Assembly: GCF_954871325.1 (NCBI RefSeq)
Contig: NC_088777.1
Span: 42,261,366-42,325,365, forward strand
Length of the DNA stretch: 64,000 nucleotides
Direction of reading: 5' to 3'
DNA from: Gordionus sp. m RMFG-2023
Lineage: Eukaryota > Nematomorpha > Gordioida > Chordodea > Parachordodidae
Made by a program: the position numbers and the translations under genes. The notes under the pieces are model-generated. The model was not told the origin of the DNA, made no database searches, and was given only the letters and a program-made list of their open reading frames with translations. Each line of letters begins with the position of its first letter. Position 1 is the stretch's first letter. Shown here piece by piece: positions 36,501 through 46,700 of the stretch.

Positions 36501-39500
36501 ATTTTATTTAAAAAAAAATTAATATACAGTATAATAGCAGATTCCGCACATGCCGCTTTTTTAAAAGTATACACCCGTCACTCAAATATATATATATGAT
36601 TATTATTAATTCTCGCGTTTGGAAATAAGGCCTCTAAAATTAGAGACAATCACGGCCTGAACCGGCTCATCTAGAATTTTAATTTTTTTTTATATAACAG
36701 GCCCGAAAAATAAAGCTTCACGTTAAGACTTCATTTTTTTTAACCCGGTCCGGCTCCTAATAATTTTTGAAGGAAAATTATAAGCTTGCATTATTCAAGA
36801 TTTAAAAAAAAATTCCGGGCCAGTCTCACCCGGAATATTATTTACATGGGTTGTCCGGCCAGGCCAGATTTTAACGGATCTTTGCCCGAAGTTTTATAAT
36901 TTACAGAATTACTTATAACTTAAAAGCATCATAAATAGCCCCTAGAGAAAATCTGGGCCCAGCCTATGGGCCTAATATTTTTTGAAAACATTCGGGCTGG
37001 GATGAGCCTTTTAAAATTTTAAATATAATATCCTTGTGAAATAAATGGATACATTTTAAAAATTTTGCAAAAAGCATGGTGCTACTTCTAATTTTATTTG
37101 TAGAATGTTATTTCTATAAATAAAGTTAAATACGCGTATATCAATAAGAAATATAGTGTTCAGCTAATTTTCTGAGTTCCAGAGTTCTATTAAAATTTAC
37201 GTTATCAATATTTTGTCTCATTTTAAGAGTTAATTTTTACTTCACAAAAATATTGTGAATGTAATTTTGACTCAATTTTTTTTGAATTTTTTTAAAAACA
37301 TTTTCAATGAAAAATTATTAATTCTATAAATTAATTAATTTCTTTCGGTCATCATTTTAAGTTTGATCTGTTGATTATGTTTAACCTTACTCTCAAAAAA
37401 CTCAATCATATCAAGGGAGGTTTGCGCTCTGATTTCTTTTTTAAATATATGTTAGCGGCAATATTATTTTTCTTCAAATTTAAATTATTTTCTGAGCGCC
37501 TTTTTTTAAAATTTAAAAATCTGATTTTACCGGAAATTTATTTCATCATGTTTGGATTACTTATCCTATGAATTTTAGACAATTTTTCACTAGAGCATTA
37601 GAATGTAATTTATATAAGTTTTTCCATAGATTTTTTATTTAAATTTAAAATGACTCAGGTTAACGACTAAATTCTCTACAATTGGGAATAAATTTAAAAA
37701 AATTACTAATTTTTATATTTATCAGCGAAGACTGATAGATAACTCATCATATGTAATTATTCTTATGACTTCTAGTTCAATCATATTTTTTAAAAATTGC
37801 TTTATATTTTCATATACTATATAATTTAATTCTGTTATGTCTTAATTTAGGCTGGCTCTTATTTCAATATTCAATGTAAAATAATTCCTACAAACAAGGA
37901 AACGTTTAGGCTAGATCCTGCTCATGTTAGGCAAGCAATTAACGGCAATACTATAGCTGTATAACATTTAATCACTCATAAAATAAATATCTATTTAAAA
38001 GTGAGGAATATAATTTTATAATATAAATTAAGAAAGTTTTTTAAAAGTGAGTAATTTAAAATATAAATTGAAAGCTTTTAAAAAAAGGCTTTAGGCTAAA
38101 TACGACAAAGGGGCTAAGTTATATAATAATTATAATAGTGTGTAAAGATATTTATATTTTAATTTTATAGATTGTCGTTTCAGCTCCATCATACCCTCAC
38201 GGTATCGTCGATCCAATCGAGATAATAAGCGAAGTTAATAAATGAATAGATAATAAATATTAAAGGATCTGAAAATTTTTTTTCAAATATTTACTGGGCC
38301 TATATTCAGTTTTAAATGATACCAGTGGCCAATACCTATTATAATAAATAATCATAGGGATTGTTCCGATATTGAACTTTTAGAAAAAATATCGGGTCGG
38401 CTGATATTTTTTAAAAATTTAACCCATTCCGATTTTTATTACTATATGTCATTGTTACTCATATAAAAAAGTAAGAAGGTTATAAAATATAAATGTTTAA
38501 TTGTTTTTTAACATTTTTTTAATATTAATAAACTAATATAAAGGAAACTTACCCAATTTTTTTAAATATTTTTATTTGTTTATTTCATTGTTTTTATTAA
38601 GAAAGAACGTATGGTAATAGTAAATAGAAATCTTGCGAATTTAAATATCATCATTTAAAATAGATATAAAATTTTATCTCCAATTTTTAATTATTTTATT
38701 CATTTATATTTGATTTGTTTTTACTCTATAAGTTTCCATAATATTAAAAAAAATATTCAAAACTACCTAAGATTTTTCAACAAAAAATTGTAACATTTTG
38801 AAATTTTGAAAGCATTGAGAGATTAAAATCGTTGTCAAATAAAGAAAGGTTAAAATAACATGATACTAACTCTTTATTAAATAATAAGTTAAAAATATAA
38901 TCAAACTAAATTAATTAAAAAAAATTAAAATAATCAAAAATTAAAATTAAAAATTATAATTAAGTTCGTAAAATCATGATCTCTGTTTATACAAATATCC
39001 TCGAATATATATATACTTTTCTATATTTCATTTACATAATGTTTTACAAACAAACTGAAAAAATCTTGAACTTTAATTTGAATAATCATTCTTTTTTATT
39101 CCTCTTTCTTTAAATCATTTGCATTCGAAATTTAATACTTTTTTCTTGAGTAGATTTGAATATCCTTCGGCTTTGTAATTTGGTTTAACAATTACAACAC
39201 CCTTCCACTTAGATTAGTCCCACCATTCTGCGAGTAAGGCATGGTTCCCGATACATTCTTCTAGCTCCTTTAATTATATCTCGTTTTACTCCCACATTAT
39301 CCTAGTCTTTGCTTGTTTCTAACGGTTTCTAGTAACTAATGACGGTAAACCACTAACGATGGTTTCCACGACTTCTTGTTCGATTTTTTATCTTATACTA
39401 AATTTTTGATAAGCAATTTGCTATAATTTGTCAACGATTAACGATAGCATCCTGGTTTCTTGTCAATATATCCACTTTGCCTTAAGATCTCTTATACGAT

Positions 39501-41716
39501 AATGATTTCTTGTATCTTTTGATAAAATCCGATCTCTAATTGAGCTCGATTGCGGCATATATTTTCTAATGACGAAAAGCCGTTTCTCTTTATGAAGATT
39601 TTTTGGTTAATCAACATCCTGATATTTTGCTAAATATTATCAACTTAAATAACCGTCAACCGTATATCTTTAATAAAAATTTATAACGAAATTGTTTTAG
39701 CTACATCGATCACTTGTACGTATAACGATCTCTTGTGACGCATTCTTTTTAGCTAAACGACTAATTCTCCGAAATACGACCATTAATATTGATACCATTG
39801 TTTTATTGCTCTCATTCTTTGTCTTAGTGTCGATAGTCATCTCATACATCCCCTTCCCCCTTTATTTAGAATCTCTTTTCAGAGTTAATTAGACTGACTT
39901 TTGATCTTCTAAAGCCTGGATCAATCGCTGTAAGGCACCTCTGTATCAATATGGTATTGATATTTATATTGCTGAGGCTAGTGGGAGAGTTAATTAGACT
40001 GAATTGTTGAAATTGCCCTGTCGCCTCCACTCTCCAACATCATTGTAACATTTTGAGAGTTTTGAAAGCATTGAGAGATTAAAATCGTTGTCAAATAAAG
40101 AAAGGTTAAAATAACATGATACTAACTCTTTATTAAATAATAAGTTAAAAATATAATCAAACTAAATTAATTAAAAAAAATTAAAATAATCAAAAATTAA
40201 AATTAAAAATTATAATTAAGTTCGTAAAATCATGATCTCTGTTTATACAAATATCCTCGAATATATATATACTTTTCTATATTTCATTTACATAATGTTT
40301 TACAAACAAACTGAAAAAATCTTGAACTTCAATTTGAATAATCATTCTTTTTTATTCCTCTTTCTTTAAATCATTCATTCGAAATTTAATTCTTTTTTCT
40401 TGAGTAGATTTGAATATCCTTCGGCTTTGTAATTTGGTTTAACAATTACAACAAAAATAATATAGGTAGGACTTGAACATGATATTCCAGTACATGTTGA
40501 TGCTTGTTTAGGGGGATTTTTAGTGCCGTTCTTATTCCGAGCAGGATTTCATGATGTAATTCCTGAAGAAAAATTATTCAAACTTACAGGGGTCACCAGC
40601 GTATCATTAGATACTCATAAGGTCATTTAAAGTAATTAAATATAAGTTGACTTTTGACGTTGATTTTTAATGGCAGGCCTCACTTGTTCCTTATCAATTA
40701 CTGCTAAAAAAAATTATTTATACTAAAGTTTACCCCTTCATAGGCATGTACCGAATTTTTAAATCATTTTATTTTATGAATATTTGATATTATAATGATT
40801 AGAAATGGTTACAATCCTTATATTTTATTTAAAAGATATTAATAATTATTGTGCATTATTATGTGTTCTTTCTATAGTATGGATTCGCACCCAAGGGGAG
40901 TTCTGTCATTTTGTACAACGAGAAAAAGTATTTGCATTCTCAGTATTTTGTGGCCACAGAATGGATGGGTGGTATGTACCCATCGCAAACACTTTCGGGT
41001 ATTTTTATAAATTTCTTACTTATACAAAAATAAATATTATTCAACAAACATCTTAATATATCAGGTTCAAGATCTGGATTGAATATTGCCTTAACCTGGG
41101 CTACATTGTTGTATTATGGTCAAAATGGTTATATTGAATCTACCAGGAAAATTATCGAATCAATGAGATACCTTATGAATAAGTTATTAAGTTTTTAATG
41201 TCTATATTACCAATATCTTTAAAATTTATATAAATAGAAAAAAATTTATATTTCATAAAAACAATTAAGAATTAAAGAACTAAAAGGTAGCCTGGATCTC
41301 AAGATTTTAGGAGATCCAAAATTGAATGTGATCGCGTTAGGAAATGATAAGGGTATTTATGATGTATATGATATGGGACAAGAAATGAGTTTGAAAGGAT
41401 GGAATCTCAATTATTTACAAAATCCTCATGGGTAATAAAATTATAAAACTTATTTAAACAAATAGCAAAAAATAATATAGTAAACTTGTTAAGTATCCCA
41501 TCACATCTAAATACTCAATTATTATAATCCTTTATTTACATATATTTTATATATAATAGAATTCACTTGTGCCTAACACACGTTCACACCCAACCTGGAG
41601 TCATTGACGAATTTTTGAATGATTTAAAAGGATGCGATGAAATATTAAAAAATCGATCTAAATCACCAAAGGAGCAATCAAAAAATATAGTATTACAAAT
41701 ATGTAGATTTATTTAG
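30526..41716 (+). CDS. SGPL1: Sphingosine-1-phosphate lyase
   Basis: This PLP enzyme splits sphingosine-1-phosphate into hexadecenal and phosphoethanolamine at the ER membrane. There are thirteen exons: 30526-30649, 30690-30875, 30997-31079, 31119-31247, 31293-31384, 36530-36566, 37851-37958, 38171-38233, 40466-40621, 40878-40998, 41065-41182, 41270-41431 and 41560-41716. They total 1536 nt and 511 residues. Seen in order: an N-terminal membrane helix (about residues 19-39), [34 protein letters not shown] (the first half on a 37-nt exon), [16 protein letters not shown], and [15 protein letters not shown]. The lysine at about residue 326 is the expected PLP lysine. Human SGPL1 has 568 residues; this model ends soon after the helix that should precede a conserved AIYGMAQ-like segment, which I could not find. 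Exon 2's donor and the start codon are the least certain boundaries. Confidence 0.94.
32170..32489. repeat. MITE family B copy in SGPL1 intron 5
   Basis: The ends AGGCATAGCTAGGATTTTTC and GGGTTCGCTAAGCCT are inverted, diverged versions of the family terminus. A run of about 13 G lies inside near 32271. Confidence 0.65.
34590..34757. repeat. GGCC-rich interspersed repeat in SGPL1 intron 5
   Basis: It begins GCACTGCACGGCCCGGGCC and ends around GGGCTTGCAGGTCTCTGC. No coding content. Confidence 0.4.
35343..35534. mobile_element. 192-bp MITE, PIF/Harbinger-like, family C
   Basis: About 42 bp at each end are near-perfect inverted repeats, starting TAGTGCGTACAAATTGAACG and ending in the reverse complement (..GTGCGCACTA). 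The trinucleotide TTA flanks both sides (35340-35342, 35535-35537), which fits the 3-bp target duplication of PIF/Harbinger. No reading frame. It lies in SGPL1 intron 5. Confidence 0.85.
35789..36145. mobile_element. MITE family B copy with target duplication
   Basis: The ends AAGCATTGCGAGGATGG and CAATCCTGGCTACGCTTATG are inverted. The string CGAAGAATCA flanks it on both sides and contains the 8-bp duplication expected of hAT insertions. The interior has poly-C and CCCCGCCCCCCCCA runs. It lies in SGPL1 intron 5. Confidence 0.8.
36305..36341. repeat. Poly-C/poly-A tract
   Basis: Fourteen C followed immediately by about 23 A. Confidence 0.9.
36419..36485. repeat. 20-bp tandem repeat, three units
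   Basis: CATATAAGAAGAAATTAAAT is repeated three times head to tail with no spacers, 45 bp before SGPL1 exon 6. It is a plain minisatellite, not a CRISPR array. Confidence 0.95.
36640..37020. repeat. GGCC-rich repeat cluster in SGPL1 intron 6
   Basis: GC-rich blocks (ATCACGGCCTGAACCGGCTC, GGGTTGTCCGGCCAGGCC, AATCTGGGCCCAGCC) recur every 60-100 bp in AT-rich DNA. This is probably one or more nested GGCC-type elements; ends not defined. Confidence 0.4.
37500..37690. repeat. Repeat shared with 59085-59260
   Basis: The blocks ATTTTACCGGAAAT, TATCCTATGAATTTTA and AATTCTCTACAATTGGGAA recur in the same order inside the large element downstream (59085-59260). This shows a dispersed family not otherwise recognised. 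Confidence 0.65.
38789..39199 (-). repeat. LTR, left copy
   Basis: TGTAACATTTTG..ATTACAACA, a direct repeat of 40044-40453. Confidence 0.9.
40044..40453 (-). repeat. LTR, right copy
   Basis: This is nearly identical to the left copy. Its last base is 12 bp before the first base of SGPL1 exon 9. Confidence 0.9.
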
Positions 41717-43717
41717 TTACAGTCCTTTTCTGAGGTAAGGTTACACAAAAAAATTGCATTTTTTTAATCTCCGAAAAAGACAGCGACTAAAAAGGTTATA
41801 CATACACCATTTAATTTTAAAGGAAATATACTGTTTAATATAGCTAAAGATTTATTCAAATATTGGGAGATTTTGAAATTTGCATTGTTGTTAAACACTA
41901 CTTTTAAAAGTAACAAGCTACCACTCATTTTAGCTAATATATTTATAATTATCTTTTGGCTATTTTACGCTACTTTATTGAAAAAATTGGTAAAGCATTT
42001 GACATATATTAATTTATGAATAGCGGTTTGTATAAAATTATTACATTTTAGTAACAAAATCATTTCTATATTTTTACCACCAATCTTGAGCAGCGACCAC
42101 TAAATATAAGTTTGGTTTAGCTAAACAACCACTCGTTTTGAAAATAGGGAAAGTTGTTAAAAATTTTATGGTATTATTTTTTGATGCAAAAGTAACAGAT
42201 AGTTGATTTTCTTTCATATTAGCATATTTTTTCAAAGAAAGCATCAATATGTTCTTAGGAATCAAATTATTTAAACTTCCAATAAATTTAATTATTAGCT
42301 CCAGGAAGATTAATATATAGCGAGTTCAAAATTTGGATGGATATACCTAATTTTATTAAATATTATGGTTATCATAATAAAATTAAATTTTAATATTAAT
42401 TATAACTTTAAATTTAATTATAAAATAATGTATGTATTTGTAAATAATTTTGGGTTGTATCGATACCACTTTTTGGTGATCTGATATGATTGTGTAATCC
42501 AATTTTGTTCCTTATACAAAGTCTTTCTATCTTTTAGAAAGTAGTATCCCATCTAGTCTAGTCATAATTAATATAAATTGTTAATTTAATTTTTTTATTT
42601 ATTTCAGTTTTAAAATCATAAATATCCTTATAAAAATAAATTATGTATTTTATTAGTTTTTTAATATATTTTTAATTATTTAACTTCAATTATATAAGAA
42701 TGTTCTATTATCATTTTATCAATGCTTTTTAAATTAAGGTCCATTTTATCTGATAAAAATTGAAAATAATCGTGATCCAACAAAATGATCGGTGCATTCA
42801 TAATCAGTAGTCTGTTATACTCAGCATATGGAAAATAATTTTTGCTGAGTCGGGAAAAAAAATTATTGGGCTAGACCAAGCAAAACGTAAATGCCCAACC
42901 CGCTTAATACAGAGAAGAGAATATAAAAAAACCTAATTTTGTTAAATAATATTTATTAATTTTAATGATGACAAATTATTATTAAGTTTTTTTAAAATGT
43001 AATCTCAAAACAAGGTCAAATTATTATTGGCAGATTATATTTTGTAATGTATTAAACTTATTGATGAATTCTGATATTTGATAAAAATGTAATCCATAAA
43101 GTGTAATGTTTTTTAATTTAACCGCTCCCCAATAATATAAATAGTTTAGGTGTTCAACTACAAATATCTTAGTAAAATTGAAACTGAGCACTGAGCAAGG
43201 ACTAAATTTTTACCGAGCCAGGCCTGAAAATTTTACCATTTACAATTTAATTTAAATGCAGCAAAGTAGTTGTAAACCTGTTTTTCAAAAAAAAGTAGGG
43301 CGCCACTATGGATAAAAAAAAAAATTGGAGCACTAATATAACAACAATATTGTAATATTCTATCAATTTTATAAAAATAATCAGGGTGCATTGTATTGTT
43401 TCGCTCAAAGCATATCAGACCAAACACCTTTGCAGGATGTCCTAATCAACGGGTACTTGGATGGATATTATAGTCACCCTAGAGAATTATAATTCTATAA
43501 AAACGAACTTTTTTATTAATTATAATAATTTTAAATAAATAAATATAAATTTGTTGTTATAAATATATTTTTTAATAAATAAAATTATGGTATAAGTTTT
43601 TATACAAGAAAATTAATATTAAAAAAATAAATTATACGAAAACAAAAAAATACAAAGTAGTACTCTAAGTTTTATAAATTAAATATTAGAAAAGTAGTGT
43701 TATATAAATGGACTCGT
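41717..43717. other. Convergent gap between SGPL1 and SIRT1
   Basis: It holds a solo end fragment of the GTACCGATA-type hAT family at about 42453-42500 (TTGTATCGATACCACTTTTT) and a GGCC-rich repeat at about 42845-43225. A missing C-terminal exon of SGPL1, if one exists, would be expected here, but I found none. Confidence 0.55.
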
Positions 43718-46700
43718 TTATTTCACCACCTTACACTTGATTTCAGCATCTGGAAATATGTATCGATTTGGTGGGATAAACAAAAACGTATTATCTATTG
43801 TATGTAGAAAAAAAATCAAATATAAATATAATAAAAAAATATGGTAGTTTATTATATAAACTAGGTTACCTTTCTTATATTGTAAAATAAATTTTTGTAT
43901 TATAATAAACCTGGTAATCCTGACACTACCGAGTTACTATCCATTATAACACGTTTATGTTTTAAATCGTCTTTAAAATTAGGTTGGTCATTTGATTCCC
44001 TTGAGGAAATATCATGAACAGGTATTATGGCATTTACTAAGGCATATTTTTTTTCTTCCAAACTTCGATGGATTGAGCTGCTTTTATCAATATGGTATAA
44101 CAAAATAGGCGAAATTTCTAAAAGCTCGATAGATCCTGTCGATCGTGATATCTTTTCTGTTTGTTCTGAGGTTAAAGCAACCAGTTTTACCAATATTAAC
44201 GATTGTGATAAATTTAGAATTTGATCTTCCAGATCGTATGTAACTTCTTGGTTTAATGATTCGGTCCTATGTTGCCAATACAGCTCGCATGATTGGTCCC
44301 ACAATAAAATATCTTCCAAGGGAACTTTGGCACTTCCTATAAAGGTCTTATTGATATGTCTGTATGTAGAAGAATTCTTAGCACTGATCGCATCCAAGAT
44401 GTGATCAAGAGCGTAAATTTCTGTCCTAAGAGGGCCCTTCAAATTGATCTTATTAATGGAATCGAATTGAGTAGCGAATTTACCTAATCAAATTAAATTG
44501 TAAAATTTTCTGTAAAAATATATAATTAAACCTTTTTTAGTATTGATATAAATATCGGCTGAATCCTCGATATCCCTTTTAATCTTGTTACTTTCCATTT
44601 CTTTGAGATCAGTTGATGTTTTAGAGCATTCCTCTTGTGTATTTAATTCACCCTTTCCTGAGTTATTAATTTTATTGCTTCTTTTGAGGTCAATGTTTTT
44701 CTGATAAATCCTTTAAATAATTAAGAAAGTGGATAAATTCACATTATATTTTCGGACGAGATATATATTTGGGTAATAGCTCTATTTTTAGCCAAGAAAT
44801 CTCAGTCTCAGGGTTTTTCGAAAATTTAACTCAACCCTGAAGAACTAATAAATAAATCAAATAGCAGCTAAGCTTAGTAGGTTGATACACATTTCTAGAA
44901 GGGCCTATTTTGGCCATATGTAACTATTATAAAATGTTTATTTAAAACTGTTCTTATTACATTGCCAATTATACTAGAACCCTGCATATTACCTAATTAT
45001 TATTTTCATACCCTATCTAAGAAATGTCTTGTCTGGCCAGTCTAGTGAAACTTTTTGTGAGAGCAGATAGTCATAAAAAGACGTAACTTGACACTTTTAA
45101 TTAAAGAGACCAGCATTTATAAATTCTATTTTAGTTAAAATGGAGTTTAAAAGAAGGCTAGACACCAAAATTAAAATCAGGAGAACGAGGATTACTATTA
45201 AATGACCGTTTATAATAAAATAATAATTGCCAAAATATGTTTTAAATGGAATATATATATATATACCTTTTTAAAAGTTCCGATATGATTGTATCACAAT
45301 CGCCTAGGAACTCAATATCAAAGTTGAGATGAGGAAGGGGCTCCTTGTTGACCAGTATCTGTGGTACATCGGGAGATATGGTATCTTAATTCAATTATAA
45401 ATGTATTGATAAAAAAATTAATATATTAAAACCACCCTGAGTATATTGGTGGAATGTCATCAAAAATATAATTTTTCTTATTTTTATATTATTTTACGAA
45501 AATTTTGAAATTCTTCCAAAATTGAAATCTTTTTGATTGAAATTAGATAAAAAAAATTTCATAAATTAAATAACTAACTAGGGATGAGTGAAACGGGTCG
45601 CACTTTCATTGAACTCCCCATAACGATCAAAAGATCACAAAGTTCTTTATCATTTTCCAATGCTAAGTGAAATTTCTCACTAAGCCCTTCTCCAAAGAAT
45701 ACGATATCGGGTTTCATAACTGACTTAAACTTGTGAAAACTTTTGGAATCGGTTGATGTGTATTTAAAATTTTCCATTGCTGCATTAATATTCAATGAGT
45801 TTCCTTCCAACTCAACTTTGCCATTACGATTATTAGGATTGTCGAGGGTGAATCTGGATTTTTGGAAAGCAAAATCAAAAAAATAAGGGTTGGAGGAGGA
45901 AATTGAAGAATTTTGGGAATCTGTGTCAGAGCCTTGTTTATTGTCGTCATTCTCTTCAGAGAGTGACATATCTTTATGATAGTCTTTGAGTAAAAGTTTA
46001 TTATTCTTATGATTGAAATTGTTTGTTATTGTATAAGAGGTTTGGATTAGTGTATCGGCAGTAGTTGACAGAGCTTAAGTAGTTGGATGAGGGAATTGAA
46101 AAAAAATATTAATTATTTTAAACAAATATAAAAATGCAGATTTCACAGAAATATTGATTGAGTAAAAAATAAAAATAAATAATGGCATGTAGTTCTGTAA
46201 ATTAACATCAGTTATAAAAACTATACATTTTCCATTGACTAATGATGTAGAAGCTAAATTATTTCTATTACGTGAATCTTCATTCTCAATTTTCTCTGAA
46301 GCTTTGTGACATTTGGGGCATAATGGAACAACCTTAAGGAAGATATATAATTAATCATAAAAATATAATCTCTGTAAATAACATCAATGTAACATAAATT
46401 AATTTTTTTAGATTCTAGCATGAACCTGTCCAAGCTTTGTTGGTTGAGGTGATCTTTTTTTTTATCCATATAAAAATCAAACCGCAGTTAAAATTTATTT
46501 TGTTTTCATATTCTTATTTTAGAAGAAAATAAGGGGTGTACCGATACCACTTCTAAAAGGCCGATCCGATATTCCCGATATTAAATTGATATCAGCCGAT
46601 TACCGATCCGATATCATTAATTTTGTATTCTGTAAAGATACCAATGGTTTTAATTTTTAATAAACTTTTTATTAGTATAACATCTATAATTTAACTATAC

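Larger units (their letters stand above)
38789..40453 (-). mobile_element. Non-coding LTR retroelement (TRIM-like), young
   Basis: Two direct repeats of about 410 bp (38789-39199 and 40044-40453) begin TG and end CA. The 5-bp sequence AAAAT flanks the whole element as a target duplication (38784-38788 and 40454-40458). The 844-bp interior has no long reading frame, so the element is a non-autonomous LTR type. The orientation is inferred to be minus from a purine-rich tract (AGTGGAAGGG on the minus strand) next to the left repeat. The two repeats are almost identical, so insertion is recent. The ends look whole. Family not recognised. It lies in SGPL1 intron 8. Confidence 0.9.

Noticed and set aside
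42074-42265. 63-codon minus-strand frame in the SGPL1-SIRT1 gap
   Set aside because: The composition looks somewhat gene-like (PNLYLVVAAQDWW), but there is no partner exon, no splice sites that help, and no family I recognise.
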